Of a DNA stretch of 64,000 nt, positions 12,714-25,919 are shown in pieces (positions within the stretch are counted from its first letter, which is position 1; each line of letters opens with the position of its first letter). The DNA is from Phorcus lineatus (lineage: Eukaryota; Mollusca; Gastropoda; Trochida; Trochidae). A program made the translations under genes and the position numbers. The stretch spans positions 33,391,484-33,455,483 of the forward strand of contig OV121095.1 of assembly GCA_921293015.1 (NCBI GenBank). Reading direction: 5' to 3'. Under the pieces are notes generated by a model. The model saw only the letters and a list, made by a program, of their open reading frames with translations, did not search any database and was not told the DNA's origin.

Positions 12714-13380
12714 TAGTTGATAGGTAAATAACCAAAGTAAGTTGACTTGGCAAAGCGTTGTTATACATTTCACCCCTATATTTGTGTATGACTTGAACGT
12801 CAAGCTTATTGACGTCTAGACGCTAAGAGGTTTGTTTCTCTAAGCAATACCACCAGTGATCGAGGTACCTTTCTAATGACATCAGATGTTGCTGTCTGGT
12901 AGCAGGGGGATCAGCTGTTATAGTGAATTTCCTTATGGATCTCGACTTGGCCTCTAATTGGCGAGCAGGTGACTTAAGATAAAACGTTCTATTAAGTATA
13001 TGGCAAATGTCTTCTCCGAAAAGCCAAGAAAACGCTTAAAAGTTACAGCTCTGCAGATGTAGTCTATCTTCTCCCAAATCAAGCGTTGTGTAGAGAGGCT
13101 CGTATGCGACTTTTTGAATAAAATGGAGTAGAAATAATGAGAATGAGGAAGATGAAATGGTTGGACAGAATTTTAACGATAGAAAAGGATGCAGGATGAT
13201 AGAGTACGAAGTTGGATATACTTTTATCGAAATGAGGCATTGTGTAGATAGTATATGCAGCTGCATTCCGAAAGTTTGTTGACATACTTGTCAATAAAAG
13301 TTCATTACGCGCCCGTTGAAAATACCACCGTTTGATAAATCTACAATGTTATAGTACAGTGTAATAACATCGTGTGCTCC
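12714..13380. other. Non-coding stretch
   Basis: No gene or named repeat recognised; only short frames without domain signal. Confidence 0.45.
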
Positions 13381-13450
13381 TGTCGTCAAATGACGTCACA
13401 ATCGTTAAGCATGACGTCACAATGAACGCGGCGCGGCAGCAATGGTAATC
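13381..13450. repeat. CRE-pair repeat, third and shortest copy
   Basis: Two perfect TGACGTCA palindromes at 13391-13398 and 13412-13419, followed by GC-rich sequence with GCGGCAGCAATGG. The arrangement resembles the CRE pairs at 15352-15383 and 29830-29861, which are also followed by GCAGCGG. Spacing here is 21 bases between starts instead of 24. Confidence 0.5.
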
Positions 13451-14849
13451 TCGGCGATTTTCATGCTTTTTACTTTCATATAATTCGACGAGTAATAAAT
13501 ACAAAACTCATTCCCGCTTAATTACGTGTGTAAGAAACTCGTAAATGGTATCGGAACTTACTCGTTTTCGCTCATTATATACCAAACCATTCACTCGTTT
13601 CATAAAAATGTTAAGTATTTTCTATGTAGATATAATGTTTTAGTAATATCTTTCATGCATCGCGACATGGTAAAAAAAGAAACCGGTGATGTTGTTTATT
13701 CGCTCCAGAAGTGATGATCTAATGTACCATTACATATTCATATTCAATACCTAACGATCAAATGTAACGCTTTTGGTAGCTCATTTAAATGAAAATTCCG
13801 AAACCTCCCGTTTAACTTCTTTCATTTATTCTCATTTAATCAACAGCGTCAAACAAAAAATGTTATTTTCTTTTAGGCCTAATCATTTTTTATAAGATAA
13901 AATCTTAAACTTCAGTTAATACAGAAGGGTTCACTCCAAAATAGGAATCTAAATTTATTGAAAATAAAATCCTCCCTATCTATTCCATCACGCCAAAGTA
14001 CCAAACCTTTTTTCCTTGACTTTACGATCATTTGGTAGGTTTGAGAATAACTATTGAACTCATGGATAAAGGTCAGTACAGAAATACGCACTCAGAAACA
14101 CCAGTATGTGAACAAATTTTTGGGGTGCAGATGCAGAGATTTTTACCTTGAAAACTTGAAAAAATAATATGAACGTTAGTTTATTGGTAAGTAATTCTTT
14201 TCACTTATTTGATATCATGGAACATACGAATGTGATTGCAATACATACAATCATCACATATCACTTCTGTATTGATCCTAGTGGGCGGATGTTAATAATA
14301 TGTCATTTTAAAATAACAAATTTGATTGGCCTGATTACTATACAAGGTGATGAATAGAATGAAAGAACGAAGACGTTGATGTGTTTACAATGGTGAAGTA
14401 AAGATTGAAGGCTATTCAAAATCATATTTTCATTTTCAACACGTCAGGAAAAGGCTGAAATTAAGTATATGTTATGATTTGTTTTCATTTTTGATACAGT
14501 ATTGACGCAAATCACATTTCATTAAATAATTAAAAGTGGGTTTTATTTCAAAATCAAATGTCAAATGATGCAGGCTGATATTTGAAATCACATTTGCCGA
14601 GGTAGTAATCATTATTTTAAAACTTTGCTCGCTGAAGGGAAACAGCGAGGAGAAGAGTGAGAAAGGAATGTTTTTAGCAAAAATACAAATCTAATCAGCT
14701 TACTCATAAGCACATGCTTTACAGTATGAATACATATTAAAAATTTAGGTATGTATACAGATATTAAGTAGACATAATACAGATGGTAACCAAAGTAGAC
14801 GAAAAGGGTTGTTTTCCATCTCAGGTTTTCTAGAATTTAAAATATCATA
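13451..14849. other. Non-coding AT-rich stretch
   Basis: Nothing recognisable; short frames only. Confidence 0.45.
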
Positions 14850-14886
14850 TTATTGTTGTTGTTGTTGTTGTTATTATTATTATCAT

Positions 14887-14925
<39 letters not shown>

Positions 14926-14944
14926 AATGATAATCATAATCATC

Positions 14945-14981
<37 letters not shown>
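14850..14981. repeat. Compound trinucleotide microsatellite (TTG/TTA/ATC)n
   Basis: A run of TTG units passes into TTA, ATC and then ATT/ATC mixtures. The His/Tyr-rich frame through it is a repeat translation. Confidence 0.95.
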
Positions 14982-15139
14982 CCTTCAGGCATTCAATCTA
15001 GAGTTAACATAGCCTCTGATTCGTTGCAATAAACGAAACCGGTATGATAATCGATATGGTTGTAGGATAACAGCCCCTTGTAACAAACGTCCCTATGGTG
15101 AAATATCACTTGGGTGAAGTCAGTGGCTTGATATATAGC

Positions 15140-15460
15140 GGATACTAAACGACTTTCCATTTAATACTTTTTTTATTAAACGAGTTAATAATTAAGTATA
15201 AAACGAGCGAAAGCGAGTTTAATAACAAATCATTAACGAGTTTCATCAAAATAGTATTAAATTGAAGGAAGTTTAGTATTCTATTTATTACTTGACCTCA
15301 GTAATCAAGCATGATTGCCGAAAGTGTACTGAACGAAACATTTCCGCGGCTTGACGTCATAACCACACAATATTATGACGTCAGACGTGCAGCGGTATTA
15401 CACTAGTTTAATATTGCCGTATAGATATTAAACTGCAGTATCGTACACGGGCGAGAAATA
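15140..15460. mobile_element. Fold-back repeat with paired CRE sites (MITE-like), copy 1
   Basis: The 5' part is an imperfect hairpin: TTTAATACT and AAACGAGTT on one arm, AACGAGTTT and AGTATTAAA on the other, around a GAGCGAAAGCGAG centre. The 3' part has two TGACGTCA palindromes at 15352-15359 and 15376-15383, then GCAGCGG and CACTAGTTTAATATTGC. The same order recurs at 29620-29910. No coding capacity. Classification as a MITE is inferred from repetition and fold-back structure. Confidence 0.6.
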
Positions 15461-18400
15461 AACAATGATTTCTGACCTCACAAAGATGATCAAACACAAA
15501 AGGCTACCATATTTCCTCCAATACAACCCCGGGTTTTTTTTCGTTCAGCGCCCCTTATCCCCGGGTTCTATTCGTGGCCTGGGTTGTGTACGAAGTGGAG
15601 TTTTAAATATCGTCTACCCGGTTTGTTTTTACCTCAGCACCCCATGACTTCCGGGTTGTTTTCTAGTCCCAAAGTTTATTCGATACCTTGGTTGTAAAAG
15701 AGGAATTATGGTAACTATATTTGTACGTGACTCGAGCAAAATAAGAGATACAGCTTTAAAGAAAACATTATTAAACCCACAAATCAACTCATCTTAATGG
15801 ATTATGGGTGCTGGTATATTCCTGTTACACTCTGCAAATCAACATATGTTGTACATTGAGCTACAATCCGAGACGAGTTGTTTCCCTTCGATGTCATTTT
15901 GCGAGTCAATGTGGCAGCCATATGTCAAAGTGCACAACTAATGAAAAGTGTTTAAGTTTCGATTTGTTTATTTCGTGATGTATATAAAATCTATTTCTTT
16001 TTACATATGTCAAACTTTAGGGTTTTGAATAAATCAGCAAGTGTTGTGTGTTCTAAGTTCAAACAATTCTTCTCCTTATTGTGTTTCTATCAAACTGTTA
16101 TAAATCCATAAATATGTGTAAAAAATCAAATAACGTAACAATAAAAAAGCAAAGAAGGAAAATGACGTCGGAAAATAGAATAATCTAATAAATTTAGATC
16201 AATAACCTCTTTAAACGTGGGTCATTTATTTTAATTCCATTACATAAATTTTAAAAATACATTGAGCAACCAATTTTAAATTAGCTTTTGTGAAGATAGT
16301 CGGTCTATGCCCTACAAACACCAAAGAAAACAAACCCTGAGGGAAAAGCAGCGAAATGTGGGGATCTTTGATCGAAAACGGAATCCAGTAGTTTTGCACA
16401 CGCTACTATTGACAATTACGGAGCGGAACTTGCACTTCCATTAACTCACGCATGCGTAACAAAGCCTCAACAAATCTTGTCGCGGCTGAATAAGTGGACA
16501 TGACTGCGTTGTCCAGGATAATGGCCAGACCTGCACCACTGGCCATCCGTGGCTAGTTTCACTATGAGACTACCATTTCTGCTTTCATCTTGTAGCATCC
16601 CCTTTTTGAACAAACACGAATTGCATGCCTCTTGGAGTGGAAAGCGTGATAACCTATTGTCATTCATTGTTCGATTTGCTTTCACTTCTCGTAAGATTAT
16701 AATGGGCAATTCAATGATGGCAGTGCACGACATTTAACCGTATCTGCGATGTAATCGTAAAATGCGTTTATAGTTTCTATTTCAATTAGATTTGATGGCA
16801 TCTTTACCGTGTAAATAGTTCTGGGGTTATTGAGAGGGACAACGGATTTTGATGCGGAAGTTCAACGTCGATTTTACTTGATTCCAAGCGAAGTGATCTG
16901 TATCTCACGTCATCTTCCATAAGCATTCAAATTAACAATATGAAACAAAAGCTGAGAATTTCAAAACAGTTGCTTTATTGTTTTTGTCAAGAGTTATCCC
17001 TTAGGGACCATTTTTTGTTATTCTTAACTTTTGGCATACACAACGCGAAACATAAATCTAAACCTGACATATGTGTTAATTTTCCTCAATCGCAATGCAA
17101 GTCAAATATTTAGAAAGAAGGAATAACTGTTTAAAATGTACTTCATTTAGAGTAGCAGTATTTACGAAATGAATTAAACAATCTTACAATATAAATGTAT
17201 CACTACTTACACTATCATAAAAACAGAAACAAGAACAAGATACAATCACCCTTTCAAATCACAATCATTTGATCATATACGAAAGTAAGCCATCAATTTC
17301 ACTTGATATTTTGAATCACCTTTAAGATTTTTATTAATTTTTAAGTTAAATTAAACTTTTTGCGTCATCTAAATTGTTACCATATTGTTAAGCAGCGACA
17401 TCGATTATCAAATTTGTTCTTTTTTAGAATTGAATAGAATTGTTTTAAATATAGTTTGTTGCTAACCAATACAAAGTTTAGGTGTTGCAATTGCAATTTT
17501 TAGACCATTTGGGACAGTTCGTGACTTATGGTATAACATGTTTGTCTATCATTATCATTAACCAGTAATCGATAATTAAGAGAAGAGCTTCAAAGAGCGA
17601 GAAAATTGCAACATTTGGAGAGTAAATAGTAACATCCGAAACGAAACCGGCAGTAAAAACTGCTATGATGATTATCGAACTGAATACCACTAAGAGATAT
17701 GCGCATGATTTTACGCACGTTATTTCCAACATCGGTCGCTCAGTAAATTAACAGTAAAAAAAAAGGGAAGGTATTTTAATTACTTAGTTTATACCTCCTT
17801 TTTACAGAAAGCCGAAATTTATTGAAACTGATATTAAAAGTTTGTTTACTAAGTGTTTTCAGACTAACATTAATGATTTCTCATAACGTAAAAGTACTGA
17901 ATATTTGGAATGATACAGATAGAGTATGTTTCATGATTTTTATTTGGCTTTAGTAAGAGCCAAAATACCTTATGACCTGAGTTCTTTATCTCTGAAATTA
18001 TGAAAATTATGATATTTTATAGTTTTCACTAATAATCGAAAAACGGCCCTATAAACCTTACGAACATTTATATTAGTCAAACAACTTACTCAACATCATC
18101 AACCAATGTTTGTCTTTGTGTCTGCTGTAAATAAGTTTACGAAATACGTTTGAATCATTGGCGCGCGTCATTGTCCGGTTTTCGAGCACAAATCCCGACA
18201 TTCACCCGTTTATTGTCACTATACTGAACTGGTAAGCATTAGGATTCTGATTTTCTTAAACAACCACTAGTTATCGATGAAATATCACCATTTATAAAGT
18301 TTGACATATTTGACTCCAACATGTTACAGGTGTGTAGAAATACGCATCATGTACTTATACGATATTTTCGTGTGCGTCAGTCCCTTTAAAAACGTATATA

Positions 18401-20817
18401 TACTCGTAAGTTTCAATGGTATTTCGGCTTTAAAGGCATTGTCCATAAACCCATACATGCAATGAACTACAAAAATAGATGCACAAATTGTTTCAAAAGA
18501 TTTGATATGAATGCTTTCGATATACATTAAATAGTTCATATTAACGAATGTGAATCACATTTGCCTGATTATCATCCAATTACTGCATCTACTTAATAAG
18601 TTTTAACACATCTTCCTTTACATTATACACATCCAATACAGATTTCATTATAGAAAATTTTGAAGAATTTTAATCATTAATTAGACCATCATTAAGAAAC
18701 CTTCATTGACAATACTCCATCTTTTCTTTCGGAATACGGGGACACTTGAAAGAATAATGGATGATTAAAAAACTTGAAAATGGCAACTATTAACTTATAA
18801 AATCTCTGTCAACTCTGAAGAGCAATCAGAAGTGGCATACGTAAGAGCAGCGAGAATTTCTTAATAACAATGTTTTTGATTCGTAATTATTTAAAATGAA
18901 ACTTTATACTGTCCGAATGATAGTCATTGATTATTTCCGTTTACGTGAATGAGAAAACATTCAAGTTAAGCTGTTTTCATTTTATCAACCAATTAATAGT
19001 ACATACGATACAAACTCGATTGTATTGCAGGTAACAACTGAATTATTCTACCTTTTTCAAATAAAGCATATTATGTATTGTCATCCGCCTATGACAATGA
19101 AAAGATCAACCACTACCTATCACTATGTTTGGTGATCAGTTTCAGGTCTACCAAAGAAAAGATCGAATCGCAACGGAAAGTAGCGAAACGACCACATAAA
19201 TGGATGAAATCGCGTCACAATGTTGCGTTCCGCATCGTAAAGTTACGAAATATCATAATTCAAGTGACGATCAGCACTTTAAATGTGCGATAGTGCAAAA
19301 TGAAACACTCGATACACAACACTATCACTTGTAGCGCTACCTTATCCCCGAAAAGCTGTCATTCGATTTCCAATACGTCAGGTGCGAAAGGTGTTTATAG
19401 TTGGGATCTGTTAATTACTAAAAAACATTACAAAAATGCACAGCCGCTGCACTGTAGGTTTTTAGTTTACCGGTAAAATACAATCTTCCTCAGTCTTTCG
19501 GGGGCATTCAAAAGTGATACACATGAGTAAGACAAGATTTGATTTTCTGGATAACAACTTCGTTATTGTAATATGGTTTAAGAGCTTTTGTATTAGTTGT
19601 TCTGAAAACTAATACCCAAGTTTGTATCATCATATATAAAATGATTTATGTTGGTGTATTTATAAAACTTAACACGATAAAGATCCTTTTTTGAAATGTT
19701 ACCTTGATAGAAATTGTTAACATAAAATTTTTCGTCATTTAAAGAAGAGTTTCGTGAATGTGAATTTATCCCACGCTAGTATACCCTTTAAACTATACCA
19801 ATATGTCAATGACGTCACATTTGTGTGGCATGATAAGATAAATTGCTTTATCTCTTATCACACTTTATTTTCGGAAGTCGGTAACGAGGTGATTCGTACG
19901 ATGAAATATTAATACATACTATGCCGACTTCGAGAAAAAATTATCTCAATAACAGATTATGTATTTCATGAGTAACTATCAGTTATAGTGGCGGGACAAA
20001 ATGCGATAGCATTACATTTTAAGCCACGACTCTCGCTACTGCAGTATTACATGATATTTCAAAAGATTCATTCTCTTTGTTTATAGCCTTGTTAAGGACG
20101 TCATCATAACTTCTATTTAAATGCTAACACAGGGTACCATTACTGAACAGTTTTATCGCATGCCATGCCAAACGACCATGGCATATTCCATTATCATAAA
20201 TTCTGTACCATAAAAAATATCATAGTACAGCTTTGAATGCCGCAGCATATACTTTCATGAAACATCATACACATTATCATTCTACTACAAGGCCTTAATT
20301 ATATTATATATCATCCAATATTATGTCATATTGATATTGCGTCTTCATTTCTCAGTAACGATAGTTTGCAAAATCGTTTTAATTTTACACTATTTAGACG
20401 GCAGGGAATGTTCTCTGTAATATATAACATTTTTACTAATAAGACCGTTACAATATTGACCTTTGTTTATACAAATAAAAAGTATATTTTCATTTTTTTA
20501 ATTTAGAAATGAATTCCTCATTTTTCTTTTAACAACTCTTTCCTTGTACCTACAGCTATTTAGAGTAAGGCATCCTTACCTATGACTTGATAACTCGGTC
20601 AAAGGAGCTTAAAAATATTTCCCCTTGCCTCATTTAGAAACGATCTTATCTATTAATGTATACATTGCTCGCAGGCCAACGGCACAGTTTTGTATCTTTC
20701 GGAAAAAATAATGTCTAGCCGAAAGTGTTGAGTTCATCGTCTAGTTGGCGAAGAGCCAGTCCATCTGCACCTGCTAAATCTTGCTTTCATTTCATTTAGC
20801 TCTCATCCTCTTAAGAA
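15461..20817. other. 5.4 kb without recognisable genes
   Basis: AT-rich DNA with short frames only. A GC-richer patch near 16340-16740 has open frames on both strands but no domain I can name. Around 19875-19935 there is a small inverted repeat (TCGGAAGTCGG against CCGACTTCGA). No exon upstream of the secreted-protein gene at 20818 could be identified. Confidence 0.4.
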
Positions 20818-22032
20818 ATGGCAGGTCTATGTTTGATTCATGTAGGACTTCTGTTTTATGTAGCTATTCTTTGTAACGGGGCAGAGGATATCAGAGCTCT
20901 TGTGAACCAAATCAACCTCCTTGAACAGGATATAAACGAAATGAAGATTGAAGTTCCTCGATACGAAACTCGGATCATCAACAAAATTGGAATTCTGGAG
21001 ACGGTTTTGAGGACGGATCTTGTTGAATCTATTGTTCCAACTTACATTAGAGATCAAGTCCAGACGTCCTTGAACCAGATTCTTGGAGACCAGACACTGG
21101 CCGCCATGTTTAACAGTCACTTCAAGTCGGAAATTCGTCATCTAAAGTTAACCCTTCAGCAAAGAATCAGACAGCTTCAGAACCATGTGGATAGTGAGAG
21201 AGAAAAACAGAGACAAGAGACGTCCAAATTACGTCAAGAGGTGAATGGGGAGAGACAGTACGTTGAGAGACAGCTCAACTACCTTCAAGCGGAACTTGCA
21301 GTCACCAGGAACGATTTGGGCCGTTTGGAACAGGAAGTGTCCTTCTTGATGAATGTCTGGGTTAACCACACTTACGGCAGTCCAGTGCAGCCAAGAGGAT
21401 CAGCCGGACAGTGTGACTGCAATGGATTCAAAGTAACCTTGGAAAGTCATACGAGTCAAGTGGATCAGAAGTTAAAGAAATTGGAATCTGAAGATGTGTT
21501 CCTCTTCAAGAGCGTTGTATTCGTGAACAAAAGCCATGTTGAGGATATGGTCACGCTGAGAAATGATGTTCAGAACTATTACGACAATAGTAAAGCGGGC
21601 ATGACGATACTGAACAGAGACATTAATGTCAAGGTCAATGTGACGCGAAATCAGCTTGATAAGATTTCGCAGAATACTGCAAAGCTTTATAAAGGTATGA
21701 GCTCGCTGTGTGACTTAATGGGTGTGGACTGTATTCTTGAAGCATTTGAAACACCCGAACCTGAATTGTCAAAAAAGATTACTGAAGAGACACATGAGAG
21801 CACAGATAATTCTGGGCCCAAACCCGAACCATCACAGCAAGTTCCTTTTCAATTCAAACCATCAACGCCTATCGACAGTGAACCGGAAATTGAAGTCATT
21901 AACCCTTCACCAGTTTCAAATGAACATTCATCAGATGACCTTGACCCTTCTTACGCCTCGAATGAAATGATTGGATCATATGACTATTTTGATTTTGATG
22001 ATAAACCAACGTATTCTACAGTGTCGCCTTAG
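20818..22032 (+). CDS. Secreted coiled-coil protein, propeller-less paralogue
   Basis: A 404-residue protein with an N-terminal signal peptide (about residues 1-21), then long heptad-rich coiled coil to about residue 190, a short CDC motif (Cys199, Cys201), more helix, a second Cys pair (298 and 305) and an acidic Pro/Ser-rich tail ending YSTVSP. The segment ETRIINKIGILETVLRTDL aligns with EIRLINKIGYAETNLRVDL in the minus-strand gene at 26989-28692, so they are paralogues. Unlike that gene and the one at 30998 it has no beta-propeller. Disulfide-linked oligomers in the extracellular space are likely from the coil plus cysteines. The start is the first ATG, which directly precedes the signal peptide. 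No intron is needed. Function unknown. Confidence 0.85.
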   Translation: MAGLCLIHVGLLFYVAILCNGAEDIRALVNQINLLEQDINEMKIEVPRYETRIINKIGILETVLRTDLVESIVPTYIRDQVQTSLNQILGDQTLAAMFNSHFKSEIRHLKLTLQQRIRQLQNHVDSEREKQRQETSKLRQEVNGERQYVERQLNYLQAELAVTRNDLGRLEQEVSFLMNVWVNHTYGSPVQPRGSAGQCDCNGFKVTLESHTSQVDQKLKKLESEDVFLFKSVVFVNKSHVEDMVTLRNDVQNYYDNSKAGMTILNRDINVKVNVTRNQLDKISQNTAKLYKGMSSLCDLMGVDCILEAFETPEPELSKKITEETHESTDNSGPKPEPSQQVPFQFKPSTPIDSEPEIEVINPSPVSNEHSSDDLDPSYASNEMIGSYDYFDFDDKPTYSTVSP

Positions 22033-22441
22033 AATTGGATAACGTCATTGGTGTTGTATATTCTTTTTATATTGTTTGCTATTTATCTACAAGGATTTCG
22101 CGGATTTTATTATTAACATTATACTACACCATATGGATTGTGTAAGGTATCTTGAGCAAGTGTTGCCGTATACACTGTGAAAAACCAAAGACATATATAC
22201 CAAAGACATCATTTATTTTCAATATGGTTTCATACTATCTCTGTATATCTCTAATTATGTGTGTTTTATAGTAACATTCTAGGTCTCGTATCAATTCAAA
22301 ATGCTTCTTTATAATCGTAAACGCAAACTCCAGGTGTAATGTTGTGATTATTTTATTCGTTCGGAATAATTTGAATTCTAAATTCGAAGAATATATTGAA
22401 AATGTATTTCTTATTGATCATCTTAAGGTATTATCACACTT
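22033..22441. other. 3' flank of the secreted-protein gene
   Basis: AT-rich non-coding sequence. It includes a small direct duplication near 22187-22211 (CCAAAGACAT twice). No convincing poly(A) signal was singled out. Confidence 0.35.
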
Positions 22442-22993
22442 GTGTTTCAAGCCGCATATTTTCTTTGTTGTCGAGGAGAAATTATTAACACAGCACGCAA
22501 AATCATTGGCATAAACTCGTTATCACCTATCGGCCAACTTTACGAGCAACAAATTGTCAAAAAAGTAAAAAAGATCATAGATGACAGCTCTCATGTTCTC
22601 CATAACGATTTTGAATTTCTCTCGTCAGGACGTCGTCTGCGTACGCCGATAGCTAGAACAAACAGGTTCCGTCATTCTTTTGTCCCAGCCGGTTTAAAGT
22701 TTTTTAACAACAGTTAATTATTGTTTATCTTTTTACCTTAAAAATGAAAACCTTTCCACACTACCACCACCTAGTATGTTATCACTACATTGAGCCTAAA
22801 TTACTTTGTTGTCTCTACTTACATGTATTCATTTATCTATTTATTTATCTATTTATTTTAGATTCCTAGCACTCGTTAAATTGTGTTGTATTGTGATCAA
22901 ATGTCTTGTTTGCTTGTTTGTATTTACGATGTAACCAAAATTTCCTTCGGGATAATAAAGTCTTATCTTATCTTATCTTATCTTATCTTAAGG
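22442..22993 (+). mobile_element. 5'-truncated LINE 3' end with TCTTA tail
   Basis: The frame at 22442-22717 matches the C-terminal end of non-LTR retrotransposon ORF2 proteins: a short helix region followed by LSSGRRLRTPIARTNRFRHS and SFVPAGLKFFNNS, the familiar (PS)GRR-R-P-RTNRF-SF(I/V)P ending. It is followed by a 3' UTR and a terminal GATAATAAAG then repeated TCTTA units, a typical LINE tail. Endonuclease and reverse transcriptase are absent, so it is dead on arrival. The clade cannot be fixed from this end alone. Confidence 0.8.
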
Positions 22994-23956
22994 AGAATGA
23001 ACTGTGAACTGTAAGCTGTATTCTTAACGATTGAACTTAAACGGAACTTTATTTTAGCTTCATCCCACGGTCAGTATTACGTGTTTATAATCATTATAAG
23101 AGAATGTGTGATGATAGCATATTATTCGCTATTGATGTCAATTCCCATGAATCAATGAATGAATAAAATCGTGTATAATTACTCTTTGTGTAAACTGCTT
23201 GAAGCGTCCATAAAATATATATTAAAGGGCTTCTTGTTTTGAATCTTACTCCAAAGAGTATGGTATCAAACTATTTATCATTAAGACATTTATACAGCCA
23301 TCGTGCGAAGATAAATTCCTTAAAAATCATATCTAAAAATATATATAAAGTATATAAAAATGTCTGTGCGAGTAAAGAATTGAAAAGCCATACCTCCGAT
23401 TGTGCGAACACTATAAACCATTGGGCTACCAAATTATGACAAAAATAGTTTGTCAGTATAATATCTGTGTTCTTCATTTGACATGTAATTCGTGAAAAAC
23501 ATAAATAGCATTATTTAAGCACGTGGACTGCGGGGGTATAGCTTGTAAATAGCATCAAGGTGCATCAAAGATCAGTAATGCACGTGCACGGACGAATCCA
23601 TATCCAGCGTTTCGAAAGGTCGTTTCCAATTAACGATGAGTGAGTACCGAAAATTTCAATATTGTTTTAGGAAAATATGGTATACATTCATAAACTGTAA
23701 AAAAAAATTAAGTTTCTAGTATCGTGAAGTTGATTGTTTTCACGTACTCCCCCACCCTTCTCATGCATTATCCATTACATAATCATTTAAGAAACATTTG
23801 AGAAGTTTTAAACAAAATGTGTGAAGAGTTTATACTTACATGCAGTTTTAGTTTTAATTTCAAGAGATAGTTTTGAGACATATGCTTTTCAAAGATTTTT
23901 TTTTTAAATACTCGAAATGATACGTAAAACGACCCGACCTGCTCTGTATATACCTG

Positions 23957-23957
<1 letters not shown>
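22994..23957. other. Non-coding AT-rich stretch
   Basis: No gene or repeat recognised. Confidence 0.4.

Positions 23958-24002
<45 letters not shown>
23958..24002. repeat. (AT)n microsatellite, ~45 bp
   Basis: Uninterrupted alternating A and T. Confidence 0.95.
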
Positions 24003-24003
<1 letters not shown>

Positions 24004-24284
24004 TACCTTCAGCACATTTCTTTAATAAAATCACATCCCGTCTAAACATTACTTTAGGGGCATTGCACATCTCCCCTCTTTTACAGACACTTTGGTTGGA
24101 AATTAAACGTTTGTAATATTATCACTGGCAGCTTTCCAAACTTGTAGATTTCATCTTGAATTCTCAATGGCCCAATGTTCTATGTTTAACTCAGACTTAC
24201 GAGACGCATTTAGAAACTGCCACAGTATGTAAACCTGGTGGAAGATAAGAAGTATCGCCCCGGTTCTTATCAATGCACATCACT

Positions 24285-24610
24285 CTACAGCATCGCTCCA
24301 CCCATCACCATCTGACAGAATCGCCGGTCTAAAACCACCTTAAAGCTACACCGTATTAAAGCATCAGTGCATCTCTCGCCATCTCACAGAATCGCCAATC
24401 TGAAACCACCTCAAAGTATCGCTGCATCTCCCATCATCTCAAAACATCGCTGTATCTCTCACCATCTCACAGAATCGCCATTCTGAAACCCCCTCAAAGC
24501 ATCGCTGCACCTCTCACCATCCCACATAATCGCCAATCAAAACCCGTACATCTTAAAACCGTCTTAAAGCATCGCTGCATCTCTCGTCCTCTCTTGGCAT
24601 CATGTCACCA
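24285..24610. repeat. Degenerate ~65-bp minisatellite
   Basis: About five diverged units built from the modules CATCGCTGCATCTCTC, ACCATCTCACAGAATCGCCA and CTGAAACCACCTCAAAG. Module order is kept but some units are shortened. Confidence 0.75.
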
Positions 24611-24689
24611 TCTAAAATAATTCGCCACTACGTAGTCGTTGAATCATCATTTTTACGTTACAGAAAAATCGACTGACAGACAACACTAT

Positions 24690-24800
24690 TGGGGATAGAT
24701 CGATGAAAGACAGACAGGCATATAGATAGATGAGTAGGTATGAAGAAGTAGACACAGAAGTAAGACAGATAGATAGACAGACAGATGGATAGATTTTGAT
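24690..24800. repeat. Imperfect GATA/GACA simple repeat
   Basis: Repeated AGATAGAT and AGACAGAC words with many interruptions. Confidence 0.8.
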
Positions 24801-25919
24801 AGACTCTAAAACAAATCTCTGAACATATTTCCTTTCGGGCACATGTTTTATTTTCCCTTGAACAGATTCTAAATTGAATAAATAAGACAGCTTTTGTACG
24901 AAGCACGCAAAGCAAATAATATAGAGGTGAAACTTCTCTTATAAAAATATAAGAAATTTATCATGGAGGCGTAAACTGAACAACTATTTGAGTTGACTTG
25001 AACATGAGACAAATAGAATTCCATCAATGAAAATAATGTTGACGTGCGTTTCTTGGAGTGTATTACAGCTCATCATGATTCAATTCAATTTTATTTCTCG
25101 AAATGACGTCACGTCTTGCACATGAGAATACAGCAACGGGTGTTATACAAAAATATCCCGATGGCCATTAACAAGAATCAAGGCAATTTAATTACATGAA
25201 ATATTTAATTCATAACTTTACGATATTTTTCAGTTACTAGTTGTAGTAATACTGAATGACAAAACATGGGAGATTCTAATGGACGCCTTCAATCTGTGTT
25301 GGATATGCTCTCCTTAAAATGTTTCTTTTGCATTAATTCTTTGTAAATTAATATCTTATTCTGATAATGTTAACTGCGTTAATGACACTATCTTTGATGT
25401 GGTAAAAGATATTGGAAAAGAAATGCATTGTTAGCTTGTTGACCAACCTAATTCACAATATGCACACTATTGTTTAATAAATGTTTTAAACAAAACAAAT
25501 GCTTGGACATTTTGCGAAATATTTTTAAAACTTTTTATCTTTTCGAGTTTTTGCTGAACAACATCTCAGAAATTATCATTTACTTTCTAAAATGAGTTGT
25601 TGTAAGCTAAACAAATGGTAAAAAATCTTTCCTTTTAGTATTAACATATTTTCAGTGTTACATTAACCAGTTGTTTGTGTAGCGTAATTCCGTTTCAATA
25701 ATCATTAGCTCAAACTTTCATATTTTCCACATCTTCTATCAACAACATCCACAATGCTACAATTTGCTGCCCAAACCACAATGATTCATTCAGATTGTAA
25801 TTACACTACTGTATAAACATAATCTCATTCTTATCATAAACCAAATGCAGAAACAATTCCTTCGCACGGTTATCATAATCTATTTTTACTATTTTACAAT
25901 AGTACTCACACAGTTTCAT
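24801..25919. other. Non-coding stretch before the 36-bp minisatellite
   Basis: AT-rich, no gene recognised. Toward its right end, words resembling the 36-bp unit begin to appear. Confidence 0.4.

Noticed and set aside
16467..16737. Overlapping 60-90 residue frames in a GC-richer patch
   Set aside because: No recognisable domain on either strand and no matching splice-linked exons nearby; could be an unrecognised exon, but not supportable.
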